Shown here: positions 35,001-47,332 of the stretch, piece after piece
How positions within the stretch are numbered: the stretch's first letter is position 1
Layout: every line of letters starts with the position of its first letter
Assembly: GCA_002221725.1 (NCBI GenBank)
Contig: NJFT01000018.1
Span: 62,001 to 126,000, forward strand
DNA length: 64,000 bases
From: Scedosporium boydii
Taxonomy: Eukaryota > Ascomycota > Sordariomycetes > Microascales > Microascaceae
Direction of reading: 5' to 3'
Program-made: the position numbers and the translations under genes
Notes under the pieces: model-generated
Seen by the model: only the letters and a program-made list of their open reading frames with translations
Told to the model about the DNA's origin: nothing
The model's database searches: none

Positions 35001-38000
35001 GGTTCCGGGAACAGTTGGGGTGAGTTTAGCGGCGAGGAGGGGATACAGGAGGGAGTAGTAAATGATCTGGGCGAACATGCCGGTGCCGGTGAATGCGGCA
35101 AGATCCTTGAAGAGACCCGAAGGGATGGGTCGAAGTCGTGGCTCGTACACGATCTCCTCTACGTCTCGACCTGTTTTCTGCGCTAATCTCTTGCGATACG
35201 TCATCTCGGCCTCTTCGCGCTGATTCTTATTGTAGTGGGCGATGTAAGGGTCAACCTCCTCAACGTACTCGGTTCGCAGCTCAAAAGTTCCCACGTCCGA
35301 CACTCCCTCCGGCGCCTTAAAGGTCGTCATCGATTCCAAGACTTGGTGGAAATCCTCTTGCTCTTGATACCTGTCAGGAAGCTTGTTGGTAATCTCATTG
35401 AAGGAAAGAGGCTTGAAACAGAGGACGTGAACCAGGTCCCGCCGGATAGAAAGAAGCGTCTGGTTGGGCTCATCTTCGGGGGGTATCAAGGATGTTCGGT
35501 CGCTGAGGAGCACAATCAAGAGATGAAGCATATCCTCCACTACATCGAGATGCTGGGCGTCATCTTGGGACTCGGACTTGTGCTCAAAAATACCCTTAAC
35601 CCAGTTTTCCATACCGAAACGGTCAATGATTGACGCCAAGACCCGACTTGGGTTGCATACAGCCATCGCAGTCTGAAGGAGGAAGATATCTCGATGGTGA
35701 GACACGTCCCGTTGGTTGACCCCTCTGTACGTGGCTGCTTGATGTCGAAGACTAATACCGTTGCGAACCCACATGTTTGCCTTAATCTGAGCTAGCCATG
35801 CGCAGACGCGTAGTGGATAGTCAAACGCAGCCATCAGGTAGTCTTCGGTGGTATACTCGTACTTTGACTTTGTCTTCTTTCCCATGCAGCGGGGCTTGGC
35901 CCAGAGCTCCTGCGTGGAAAAGCTCAAAAGATTCTTCATCTCCTCTGCTGTGAATGACTTGGCACACTCAATCAGCCACGATAGAGTATAATGCAGGGCA
36001 TGGTGGAAGCTGATGGGATCTGTCTCGACAACAAATTTAACCACCTTGTACTGCGACGTTGAGGTATCAAACTCCATATCCTGTAGCGTCTTGAACCGGA
36101 CCTCGTCCTTAATCTCTGAGTGCTTGAAGCGGCCACGTTCCGCACCAATAGAGTTGATAATGACAGTTTTGGCAACGGTACGGATAGCGTGAGATAAACA
36201 TGGACGCTCCTCGGGGGGACAATTGCGGAAAGCGTCGGAAAGCTGCCTCGACATCCTGTTGATTTCTCTCGTAACCAAAGAGGCAGTGATCCAGCTATCG
36301 GTCTCGTATTCGACATGGTCACCGACGGCACGGACATTGGGGCCGATACCCTGATGAAGTTTGACCAAGTCGAGGAACTGCATTAGGTACCTCGCTTCGG
36401 CGCGGATACGCTCCTGGACGTGTGGCGAGCAGAAAAGGAACTTGAGGTCCATGTAGAAGTGATACATACGCCGGTTCGTGACGGAGCCACTTTCAAAGGC
36501 AAGTACGGCGTCGGGAGATACGTCCCATGGATGTCCGACCTGCCGTGTCGTAAGGAACGTATATAAAATCGAGAGCAAAGTTGTCAAAAAGTTCCCTCTC
36601 TCTACGAGCTCTGCAGTGATAGAAGGGGTTGTAAACATCTGCAAGGACAAGTTGATGATCGAGTGATCCGGTTCCCGATCACCAATGAGATAGAGCTGGG
36701 CCAATATGGTGTACAGGCTTGCGAAACGGAGGCCAAGAATACGTTTGAATTCGGGCACCTGGACAACCGTCGATATGTAGAGGGAACGGAGATCGTTTCT
36801 GACCCTCTTCCAAAGCCGCAAGTCGAACAGGATTAACCAATCCAATCGAACCCTCTGGAAAACGTCTTCGGCGGGCTCAACATGGTCTCGAGACAAATAC
36901 CCAGCAGGGGCCTCGAGCCAGTACCGGCCAGGCTTTGAACCAGTTGGCTTCGTCGGCTTTCCAGGAGTCTTGGGGATGTCCGCATTCGCCTTGGCGCCAT
37001 AGATGGCGGGGGCCAGTTCCGTAGTGTCGGAGTCAGAGGGCGTCTGCTCGCGCTCTCTGCCTACCGCTCGACGAGCTGCCTCCCCGGTTGTCGGTTGAGG
37101 GGGTGGAGGGGGAGGCGGATAACCCGCCATTGTAGCTTCGTCGTCTTCTAAGGCAGCGAGTTCGTTTTGTCGCCATTCCATGCCAGCCTCGGCAGCATCA
37201 TCAGCAGCGGCATCCACCATCATGACATCGTCATCGCCCTCATCATCATCCTCCTCCTCAACGGATACAGATCCCTCATCGTCGAAATCCAGCAGACCGT
37301 CAATGTCATTGTCGCTATCAGCTGCAATGTTCACCTCGGGAACCCAGGGGTTGTCGGGGTCCTGGTTGCGCGTAACCTGGATTCGAGCTGCCTGCTGAGC
37401 TGCTAACCGCTGGAAATTGTGTATTACGTGGCGTTGGAAGCGCTGCTCCCTCTCCATTTCAAAGGCGATGAGGGCTTCGTCGTCGATACCATCCCTGCCT
37501 ATGGCGCTATGGGCCGCGGAGCTGCCTTGTCGCCAAGGTGCCAGAAGCTCCTGACAGACGATCTGTCGGAGGAGTCCATGGTCATTACCGACGCTGCAGC
37601 CGGAAATGTCGCTCAACCAATCGATCATAGTAGCACACATCTGCTCACGGAAAGTATCCCGAGCAGCCCTGACCGTAACGGTAACTCTAATCTCCTCCAA
37701 TTTTTTAGCCATAGCAAGAAGCTTCTCAACATCATAATCGGTTTTCAGGATACTTCGTCCGACGGTGTCAGTTTCGATGGCCATCTTATAGGCGCTCGCC
37801 TCGGTAGTCCGGCAAGAACGCGCAACGTGATTTTGGACATCTGTGATTGTGTGCTTCTCGTCATTCCATAAGATGAGGCTATAAAGTACCTTGCCGTCAT
37901 TGGGAGGCGGCTCATCCATGCCATACGATGATCTCGAGAGCCTGGACGCTATCTCATCTTTCGCGATGGATTCTGGGGTTTTCGGTTGGCGGAGCTGCTC

Positions 38001-38603
38001 AGGGGAGCATGAAGCGACGTCACAAATGAAGTTGATAACCCTCGCCACAGCCATGGTAATGGATTGTCTGACCTCTTCGGGGACAGAACTCGTCGCCTTT
38101 CCCTTGTCCGCCACGCCACGCGCACCCTCGAGTTCAGAGTGAATAGTACAGTGCATGGGGACTTTCCAGGCCTCTTGGTCCCCACAATCGCAACAGCCGC
38201 TGTTGCCGACGGAAATGTTGATTCTAATCATGTGGCCGGTATGGTCGGTCGCATCGAAGCATCGGCTACAGAGAACGCAAGTGTCGTCGGTACTGCACGT
38301 ACGGCAGGCATACGAAGCCTCGCCGGCCTTGAATATATGCCCGCATCTCTTGCCCCTTGCGGCTTCAGTGTACTCTGCACCTTCAACAGCACCTTGGGCA
38401 TCACTGAGCCTCATGGAAGGGTCGGTGCCTGGCGGGAAGAAAAGCCCCAAGTAATCGGCATTCCCACGGGCCAAAGTCCAGAAAAGTCCATGTAGAAGTT
38501 CTTGGCTGGCGCTGCGCGAGTATTTGTAGTTGTATCGAGACGGGAGTGTCACTAGGAGGTCGCAGAGCTGCTGCTCCTGTGTAGACATCGGTGGATCCAT
38601 CAT
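32003..38603 (-). CDS. UBR1: N-recognin E3 ubiquitin ligase UBR1
   Basis: Exons 32350-38603 and 32003-32270 (minus strand) give 2173 residues; the 79-base intron splits the QHMRK/CQRNMGLFLNIRKCC motif. The UBR box (about 85-158) keeps the Cys/His zinc ligands, CDCGD among them. A ClpS-like domain for type 2 N-degrons follows (SLILWNDEKHT, about 242-320). An acidic disordered insert (about 430-560) comes next, and then a RING-H2 (CILCQED ... CGHMMHFNCF ... CPLC, roughly 1400-1530). The C-terminal cap carries a further zinc-binding segment (CLLCGEIFC). This protein binds destabilising N-terminal residues and ubiquitinates substrates with Rad6/Ubc2. Length fits fungal UBR1. Confidence 0.95.
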
Positions 38604-39625
38604 CGCGGGGGGGGTGGTCGGTCAGGTCGGTAAGGATTGCATGGTAAGGTTGGGAGGGACAGGAAGGATAAGATCTATGCTCTCGATCTTCGGAACTAGA
38701 AGGCCGAGTATGTCAGCTTCGCATACTCCGCAGAGACAGAAACATCACATGAAGAAGATAGATAGGGTTGAAACCGGGTTTCAGGCAGATGGAAAGCTCA
38801 GAACAGCCCGGGCAGGAAAGGGAAAGTGTAGGTCGACCTACCAGGTTCGAGAAGCGTCACGGAGCTGAGCTTTGTGGATGTCGGGAGGGGTAGCTTTGAA
38901 GAGAATTATTTAGGGTACTGAGAGGATCGAAGGGATGGGAAGAATCCACAGAGAAGTAAGGGACCAAAGATATATTTAAACAAACAAAAAGCAGGTCAAG
39001 CTGAGGAGACAGGGGGGAAATACACTGATGGGAGTTGAGTAAGTATCTTGAATGGTGATGGCGGGGAGGCTGGGATTGTGCAAATCAGCTGTGACTGTAT
39101 TGATTGATCGGTGGTGGAATTGGAGATGGTGGGTGGATCACACTGTTAGAGCACAAGCACCGGTGTTGATGACAGCACAGAGCACAGCCTTGTCCCCCCC
39201 AACCAACAAGGGAAATCAGGCATGAACTAAATTTCTGGCTGACTTTTCTACTAGGACATAACACTCTTACAGACACAATCTGTTAAGGAAATGTAATTCC
39301 CGGGAGCTACAGAGATGACAGGAGACCCAATGAATAATTAACTTCCAGAGCCTGGTGCCCTATCTCGGGACATATTGCCACTGACATGGCGCCTGAGCTA
39401 TCATTCAAAGTGCAGATTCGGAGGAGTTCAAGGCCGCACATAGGCTGCAGATGACCAATGATGTTGAAGTCTAGGAGGTTTCGGTCTATTTAACACGTCC
39501 AACCGGGACATGCAAGTTCATGTCTACCGTCAAATATGATACAAGGGTTCCTTGCACTCGGCATCAGGGCGGGAACTCGGGCTGCCCAGCTCGAACGACT
39601 CATGAGACAACTAGTGTCGCCATAT
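38604..39625. other. intergenic region, 1.0 kb
   Basis: Upstream of UBR1 and downstream of QCR9. It holds the UBR1 promoter and leader. No gene, tRNA or repeat was recognised. Confidence 0.5.
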
Positions 39626-40168
39626 TTATTCCTCGTCCTCGGCTCCCTCGACGTACTTGTGTCGGATATCCTTCCATTGGCGCTGGTGGGGAAGAGCAGG
39701 GTTAGTACAGGGCAGGCAGCGATAGAGTCGACGGGATGACGTACTCCTTGGTTCCAGCTATCCCAGAGGCGATCCATTCCGCGGTTGAAGCCACTTGAAA
39801 AGGGTCCGATCATTAGCATGACATTCATATCATCTCCGATTTCTGTTATCGGGGAGTCTCATGCGAGCTACTCCCCAATTCCTCCGCCGAGGAGCTGCAC
39901 CTACATCTCCCACGCGAAGCCGGCAACGAAGACACTCGCCAACATGGAGTAGTTCTTCCTGAAGATCAGGCTGCAAGTCATCCCGGTTAGCACATGTCGT
40001 CCACCGCATTCGATCGATTTCGGTCGTGTGTATCGCTCACTTGTAGAGAGTAGAGGAGACGGCCTGTTGGTCGAGAAAATTCGAGGTTAGCACACAGCGA
40101 GGGACTTATTCGCCGAGGGCGAACAACGGAGCCAGCAGGCGCCGGCGCAAGACAATGCGACTGACCAT
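39626..40168 (-). CDS. QCR9: cytochrome bc1 complex subunit 9 (QCR9)
   Basis: Five exons on the minus strand (40166-40168, 40041-40063, 39905-39970, 39745-39793, 39626-39682) join to a 65-residue protein, the normal Qcr9 length. It reads MAVSSTLYN at the start, then FRKNYSMLASVFVAGFAWE, a single membrane span, and WDSWNQGRQWKDIRHKY near the end, all typical of Qcr9/UCR-10kD. Qcr9 lies in the mitochondrial inner membrane beside the Rieske protein in complex III. The first coding exon is just the ATG, directly followed by a GTCAGT donor, so four introns interrupt a 198-base coding sequence. Each junction keeps frame and uses GT-AG. The gene is too small and fragmented to stand out as an open frame. 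Confidence 0.88.
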
Positions 40169-41108
40169 TGTGACTGCTAAGTGCAACTGCACGTTTTCGC
40201 CTAGGTTTAGAGTGGTAGACGTTCCGTTCCGGAGACAATTGAGCGAGGACCGGCAGTATGATGCGAGTGGAATGATGGGCAGAGATCAATTGTGTTCCTT
40301 TTCCGATCTGGTCCGCCAAAATCTCGAACCAGACGGAACTTGCCGGGGTGTGGATTACCGACTTCTTAATTGGCTAGAATTGTAGTGTATTAGATAATCA
40401 CATGTCTCCCTCGGTAAAGTGAAGGAGAGTGACAAGAGGTACGTACCAATTATCCTTAGGTATGTACTTCGTACCTCCGTACCCATTTCCATTTGAAAGC
40501 TCCCTGTTGCAGCCTAAACTATTAGGCAGGAAGCTAGGGCCTCATCATTGAAGGGATGGGCGCTGTCTGGCAGCTCGATACAATCTTATACCGCTTACAC
40601 GGTCGGAACTCTACTCTCTACAGAACCCTAGTCTAAAGCCTGGCATCATCTTCGACGTCATTACGAGCCCGACTCGACAACCAAGAGCCGAGAGAGAACT
40701 TGGACAAACCCAACCCGGAGAACACATTATAATTTTTTCTTGTCTGCTTGTTTTTGTATTACATTTCGTGCTTGGCGTCTCTATTGCACACCATACCCCC
40801 TAGCAGCATTATTAGCGACCTAGGCCAGAAGCTCACGACCGTGAAGAAACACCAAGTGAGACCAGCCGCCGGCCGAGCCCGCGAGTTCCCGGAACAAATA
40901 GCCCCACTCGGGAGTCCGTCCCGCGCCGATATGAAATTTGACAGTCTCGAAGGGAACGGACGAGAACGACAGCGTGTATATTGATCGACAGAACAAAAAA
41001 CCGGGATAAGCTAGACTAGTTAATACTATCTCCCCCAAGCAAACCAACATCCTCCAAGCATTCCCCTATCCTCAGTCCCCCTTTAACTCTCACCCCGGGT
41101 CTGTCAAT
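40169..41108. other. intergenic region
   Basis: About 940 bases upstream of QCR9 and downstream of the membrane protein at 41109. It contains GTACTTCGTACC at 40464-40475 with nearby GTACC/GTAC motifs. Open frames lack ATG starts or domain signal. Confidence 0.4.
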
Positions 41109-42582
41109 TCACACAGTCCCGCCCGAGTAACCTTGCCCGTTGTTTACGTTCTTCCCAGTTAAACCTGTAGAGGAAGTAGAGGGGGAAGACCAATCAAGCG
41201 ACCATATGAAGACCCAACACAGGGCTATAATTGGCAATAACTGACCAATACCACTTACATCCCTTTCCGAGTTCCCATTGTCCTCCATCCAGCCGGATTC
41301 GTAGACCCATCCCCTAAGAGACCAGACGATTGCGTAGCATGCCACATACGCAACAGTTGAGACGCCAAGGGCGACAGCCCAATACAACGAAACAATCACA
41401 CCCCACAAGACCGGTCTGTTTGCCTTAGGACGGCGATGACCGCGACACCATCGTATCACATGTGCCAGATGCGAAAGGACAAAACAGGCTGCCGTGGCGG
41501 AGAAAACGATGACCTCTAGCGTGGCAGCCTTCGTGCCCAGAACGCCGCCGACGCGGTTTAGTTGGGCATCCGTTAATCTTGGGAGAGGGTCAAGGTCGGG
41601 GTCTAGGAAGCATGACATAGGAAGCAGAATAGAGCTATCGGTGGCCAGGCCGCCGCCCTGCTTCGTCAAAAACGACCAGGTGTCCTCGGGTCGGGATACT
41701 CCCATGAATTGGTAGACCAGCATCCGACCCAGGACGACGTAGATGAAAACAACCACGGCAAGCCTCATCAGGGCGGCTATCGTGGCTCGTCTCCAATAAT
41801 CTCGGATCATAAGAGTCGAGAGGTTCGTAGAGGCAAGGGCCAGCAAGACCATATTGAGGCCGACTTTGTAGTGGTATGCCGATAGGGTACACTTGCTGGC
41901 CAGGGCAAAGTTGATTCCGTACGCCAGTGCTATGAATATCTGAGTATCGGCATTTGCGATGAGGAGGTTCGACAGGAAGTTAAACAGCCATTGAACCCGT
42001 CGGCTTCGCTCGGCCGTGATGTCGCCGAATACCCTTTTCCGGCGCTTTTGGGGAGCCCCTCTGGAGATGATAGGCGTTGTTAAAAGCTGGACTCATCTGG
42101 GCATAGGTTCGGCTCATCCGTCCAAGTGATACAACGAGATAACTAACCTGGAAGATGGATTGGGAAGTGGGTGATATCTCTGGCTGAGGATGGGCACCCA
42201 TTTCCACCGCATTGCCATTTCTCGGACGAGAAAACAAAAGGCAAGGAAGCTCAGGAGAGTTCCAGTGACGAACCCAATCACCACCTGCCAAAGAGGCGCT
42301 TTGTTGTTAGATGAACATTCCACAAGATTCCTCCCGTCTGGGCTGTACGAGGGTCTCGATGACACATACCCCGATGCCGGCAATATCTGGATTGCCCTGA
42401 AATTTCGCGCGTCTTACCGTGCCGTAGGACTCGACCGTGTCGTTCGGAAAGAAGTGAATACGGCATTCTGCGTTGATGTCGATACCATATTGGCGTCGAC
42501 AGATATTTTGAACTTCAAAAGAGTAGTTCCCCCGAATAAAAGAGACGAGAAAGAATTCACTGGACATCTCGAATGGAGGCAA
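41109..42582 (-). CDS. unnamed fungal multi-pass membrane protein
   Basis: Three exons (42370-42582, 42148-42284, 41109-42060, minus strand) give 433 residues. The layout matches a frequent uncharacterised Pezizomycotina family that I know only as hypothetical proteins: GNPDIAGIG before the first membrane helix, then ANADTQIFIALAYGINFA, then LSAYHYKVGLNMV and NLSTL. About seven hydrophobic helices are visible. A GxGQLLPI motif lies before the last. An ER-type luminal N-terminus with several Cys precedes helix 1. Function is unknown. A possible extra short intron near 41260 (GTAAGT to TAG, 34 bases) was rejected because reading through keeps the GIGQLLP motif. Confidence 0.7.
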
Positions 42583-45217
42583 AGGGGACTAAAGTGGAAT
42601 GGGTTTGTTCTCGATGTGAGGCTGCTTTATCAAGCAGGTAAGAGACTTGCCAGGACAAGCTGGCACGCCAGGAACCAGATCGAAGGGTGAATCAAGCTAT
42701 AAGTAGTCGACCACATCGGAAAAGAAAGACGCTCAGTTCAAAAAACCAAAGGGGACGCTCCGAGAAAGGTGACAGGAAGAGAGAAGCCAAGAAGGAGGGC
42801 AGGAAATCTCGTCAAACGCCATGTAAGCTGCAGCCAGGCCACACGAAACGTGCGAAGGAGGTGGAAGACCCTAGGTAAGGTGGTCGGGGCCAGCAAAGGG
42901 GATGCTTTTCTGGCCCAGCCTGGTCGAGATGTCCTGCCAGGCTCAGAATAGGGCAGCTCCGTCGCACAATGTGGTGCAGTGCCATGATGAGTGGTTGGCT
43001 GGTACAAGAATAACCCCCAAGCACAACAGATGCTCAAATTAGAAACGAGTTACTCCCGAGTCTTCGCTTGTAAAGTATACGATCGGCCGAAAGAGTAGTG
43101 TGGGTAAGGTGAAGTCTTAATTCGTCGGTGAGGATGACCCCTTTCGGCGCTTCTCTCTCCAGGAAGTTCATGGGGCGGCGGACCATCTCAATACGCTTCT
43201 TGAGCAGCCCCAGCCTTGCGGCGATAGTACCATTCGTGTTACCCCAGTATGTGGTGAAAACCGCCCCCAAGCTACGGGTGAGAGCTCAGCCCCCTAGTAT
43301 CTGGCGAGGCCCAAATCACCCAGGAATCAATAAATATGCAAGCCCAATCCTACGAATAGCCTGGCGTAGAGTGCCAATCAACGCCCCACGCAATGAAACT
43401 ATGCTGGTTTATGATTTTTACTTGGTGAGCCAGGCTCTCCATCTAATCGCCAATTTTCCATCTTCTCTTATAACTATTTGACGAATGAAGCTCGGCCGAT
43501 GGCTCGGGTCTTTGTCAACTCTTATCTCGGGCCGTCTTGATGAGAAGCCACTGTGGCATGGCCGGCACCGCACTGAACTTCATGGTGCATGTGAAATGAC
43601 CAGCTGTCGAGCATACGGTTTTCTGTCTGATTCCTCCAAAATTCCATGAAAACAACGACCTGGAAATAGTGGTTTGGGTGGGAAGTTCTGAGAGCGGCCT
43701 GTGTCGCGTGAAACCACCATCACTTTCTAACTTCACCAGATCTGTTTGACATTCGAACGGAGAACGAGCATTTATTAAATCCAAGTCCTTTATACACGAG
43801 CATCTCTTCTCCTTTCAAAATCTTTAGTTCGTTCCTTATTTCAGATCTAATAGATCTCCTCGAAACTGCACCAGATCCTTCTCAAAGACTCAAGGACGAA
43901 AACACATGTGGCAGACGATCAACGGTTGGACGTAGCCAAATGTTTCATCGGATTCTAGACAACTTTCCCACATGCCCATCCCTGTGCTTTTTTCCCTAGC
44001 GGGTGTAAATCATTGAATCAACACCATCTTTTGCGTTAGAATAAGAATCAAGCATTTGGATAGTGAAGGGTGGTCTTACATCCATCTAAGCTAAGTGGTC
44101 AAGGTCTCTGCCACAACGCCACCACCAACACATAACCACTTGAGCAACGGCTAACAGCCAATTGATCATATCGAGCTATCGTATCGCATTCCGCTGTCGT
44201 CTTTCGCGGGATATAGCTGTGAGAGCTGAAGAACCGAGGAGTTTCACCAGTCCACTTTCGGCTTGATTAGTAGTATGCTCGAGAAATGACGCTGGAGCCT
44301 CAAAGAAAGGAGAAGCCGCCTACCTGTCTATCAGACCAAACCAGTAACTTCTACTCGCTCTCAAGAGCAAAATCAGACTGAGACCGAAGGTGTGGAAATG
44401 GCTCTATGTTGTCGGGGCACTGGATGGAACCGAGCATCTAGAGCGCGAAGCCACATTAGGTAGGGCAGACCACATGTTGGCGGGAAGAGGATGAGTTGCC
44501 TCCCATGGGTTATCTGGGCGTAGGAGTGACCTTACCCTCTTGTGGAGCTTGTGGAGGTAGCGGAGAGGAGGATAAACGAATGCAATCTAGCGAACTGGAT
44601 GTTCGCCTACTCCTTCACTGGGTTCTTGCAACCCACGAGGAGTACGACAACAAGCATCCGCTCTTGGACGATGAACAGATCGTTTTCGTTCCAGGGAAGA
44701 AAAATTATCCTGGAATGAAAACCCTTGGCCGAAATAACTGGTGGCTCAGGTGAGGTTCAGCAGAACGAACTGCATCCGGATCGAAGAAGTAGATGAGCAC
44801 GTTAAACGTCAAGGCCGTGGCCCCGGTGGGGCGTAAAAACGAAGAATAAAAAGGCCGAAAAAGGCATTAGTGTATCTAAAAAGTTGTATGAAACATTGAC
44901 GAGAATCTTAGGAGCGGTAGAGAAGCAAGAAAAGGGAGAAAGTTGTGATATTACGTTGGTTAATAGCTTTAGACGAGGTGGAGCAGAAGGGAAAGGAGAA
45001 AGTTATAAAATCAGCTCGACAAAAGCTGCAGGGCCAGTGGGGAAGAAATAAAAGCAATTAGGACTGGATAAGACGAGCAGAGAAGAGGAGAGACCTCAGA
45101 TGGCATCGGGCGTTGGTTCGAGGGCTTCGAGGATGATGATGGGAGTGGAGAGCGAGCGGGGGGCCGGATCTCTCTCTGTTTTCGAGCGCCGAGCTGGGGA
45201 AGAGCCATTCTGCTCTC

Positions 45218-45237
45218 CATATAGAGATCTCTATATG
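45218..45237. repeat. perfect 20-base palindrome
   Basis: CATATAGAGA is followed directly by its exact reverse complement. It contains a BglII-like AGATCT centre. Confidence 0.95.
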
Positions 45238-45692
45238 AACGCCATCGGGAGCGCATAGAGAAGCTCTTTCCATCAATCTATTGAGCATTGCGCTGTTCGT
45301 TCTTACCTACCCGAGGAGCCGCAATTGTAGTCGCTCCCGACCCCTTCCACCGGGTCAACGGGCCGGCATTAGCTAGCGACCACTTCGTAGTGTGGACGGG
45401 CTCTGGTTGCCCTTGCTCAAAGCGAGTGATGCTCATGGCAAGGCTCGATCGCACCTAGACAGGCACCCCGTCTCCGCTTTAGCGACAAGACTTGACGGAC
45501 GGTCAAAGTGTATTGAAGCCACATGCTCTCGGTGAGGGTAGATTTTCTAGCTATTGATTTAGTTCAGGGTTTCTACTCACTGACTCCAATTTTAGCTCTG
45601 GTGCCAAATAGAGAGAGTCTAGAATCACAGGATTTCTCAAGGGCATAGAACAATATAAACATTCCCTGACCTAACTGCTCCTCTACACTCTC

Positions 45693-45698
45693 TATATA
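45693..45698 (+). promoter_or_regulatory. candidate TATA element
   Basis: A TATATA hexamer 83 bases before the start codon of the membrane protein gene at 45781. Position fits a fungal TATA box, but the motif is short. Confidence 0.3.
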
Positions 45699-45780
45699 CG
45701 TCCGTCAATATCCATCTTCATCACTCTCACCATCGGATCTATCATACACCAACCCAAATTTACTATACGAATGATACAAA

Positions 45781-46536
45781 ATGGTACTCATAGACAGCAC
45801 GCTAGAAGCAATCGCCAATGCCGCCACCGCGACTACCGCGATCTCCAAGGCGGGATCTACTCCCGTCGACCCTAAGATCTTAAGCGCCGTGGCCGCCATC
45901 ATCCCTATCATCACATACCCATTTCTGCCCTGGGATGGGAAGATGGACGACCATCAGTTAACCTTCTATCTCATATACCCAGGCTTTCTCTGGATCCCCT
46001 TCTTCCACCTGCCGAATCTGACCCTTTGGCTCTTCGGGAAGGACGCCGTCTGCCTCCCGGTGTACTTTTGGGTGTTGCCCTTGACGCTGTGCACCACGAT
46101 AGTCGGCAATGCAGGACTTGCCGCTAAGGGTGAGCACCGGGAGGTCGCCCCCGCCGACTTCGACGACTCCGTTTCCTGGGCCTTGATCATGGTTATCTAC
46201 CAACTTTTCCGGCTGGGGATGTACTTAGCCACGACGACGGGCTTCCTCTATGCCACAGAAGTCTTCACGTGGCTCGACGTGCTCGGTACGCTAGGCTTGA
46301 TCCTCCTCGCCATCATCGGAGGGGGCTGCATCGCGGCGTTATTTCTCGAGTCGGTCAAGACGGTGTTTTACCAATTCACTACGCGCCAGGTGAGCTGGTG
46401 GACCTGGCTGCGGCCGAAAGATAATAGCAGCAGGAACGAGTTTGTGCTCGCGTTGAGCTATATTCTCTCTATCTTTTTATTCATAGCGCCCCCGGTCCTG
46501 CTGTTCATGACCGTATACGCAATTGGTAACAATTAG
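45781..46536 (+). CDS. hypothetical six-helix membrane protein
   Basis: A single-exon 251-residue protein with about six hydrophobic segments. These lie near 32-50, 62-84, 92-115, 138-160, 168-192 and 224-248. An Ala/Thr-rich N-terminus (ATATTAIS) lacks a clear signal peptide. I do not recognise a family. Charged loops such as KGEHREVAP and RPKDNSSRNE are consistent with alternating topology. It stands alone between two gaps, which suggests an accessory or lineage-restricted gene. The long hydrophobic pattern makes chance unlikely. Confidence 0.65.
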   Translation: MVLIDSTLEAIANAATATTAISKAGSTPVDPKILSAVAAIIPIITYPFLPWDGKMDDHQLTFYLIYPGFLWIPFFHLPNLTLWLFGKDAVCLPVYFWVLPLTLCTTIVGNAGLAAKGEHREVAPADFDDSVSWALIMVIYQLFRLGMYLATTTGFLYATEVFTWLDVLGTLGLILLAIIGGGCIAALFLESVKTVFYQFTTRQVSWWTWLRPKDNSSRNEFVLALSYILSIFLFIAPPVLLFMTVYAIGNN

Positions 46537-47332
46537 GTAGACAGAATGGGAACATGGAAGGGGACACGCACTCAGTCCACGGACATTGATCTATTCGTTC
46601 GATGCCTTTTGTTTGAGCCTTGGTAGGGTCGTTGTGTTGTTTCTTCTAGGTACCTGTCGATTCGTACCGAATTTTCATATGGCGAAGGGACATTTTAAAA
46701 TGAAACTAAACTTTTCATCATTCAACTTGAGTTATCAATGATAGAACAAGAAACAATTGTCGTCTCGAGGCTTGAGCTCGGCAATTTCCGCAGGCACCTG
46801 TGCTGTATGACAAGAGATCACTTATCCCAAAGTGCCATTTATCTTTCAAGCTGGGGAGCTCGATGTAGGAGCCTGCGGCGTACACATTACCCGTTCCCTT
46901 GCGTCGACCCTCCAAAAATGGAGTGAAGAAAGTGATTTGATCATTTATAGACTCAATCTATCCGTGTAAATCACCACGAAGCCCCCTCTACTACCCACCC
47001 AGACGCCCTCTGCGTCATCAAATATTGATCGTTCAACGTCCGGGACACGGCACCTGGAAGGCTCGAACAAGCGATCTGGAAACTGATGGTTCCAAATCTG
47101 CCAGCATCTTAACCTCATGTTTTCCAGCAATGGTTCTTCTTTGAGGACGCGCGAATTGAAAACTCCCACACAAAAGAAAAAGGCACAATCGGATGCCCTG
47201 TAAGTACAGATTGTGCACTTGAAAAATTATGTATATGGTACAAAGAAGAATGATACGTCAAATAGGTGTGAATAATGTACATAGGAAAGCAGACCTTAAA
47301 ACCTAAGAAGACGCTAGCTTCCAGAGCGTCGC
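46537..47332. other. convergent intergenic region
   Basis: About 800 bases between the membrane protein stop and the calcium ATPase stop, A/T rich, without a supported gene. Confidence 0.5.

Larger units (their letters stand above)
42583..45780. other. gene-poor region, 3.2 kb
   Basis: No gene could be supported. The longest frames (for example 43128-43481 plus, 43034-43270 minus, 44496-44753 plus) overlap each other or lack any known pattern. A perfect 20-base palindrome lies at 45218-45237. A GC-rich stretch near 45300-45500 has no recognised identity. The right end holds the promoter of the gene at 45781. Confidence 0.5.

Noticed and set aside
41240..41275. possible 34-base intron in the membrane protein gene
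   Set aside because: It has GTAAGT and TAG ends, but it is too short for this genome and reading through preserves the family motif GxGQLLP.
45300..45500. possible tRNA or other structured RNA in a GC-rich stretch
   Set aside because: No B-box GGTTCGANTCC-like motif or cloverleaf could be assembled by eye.
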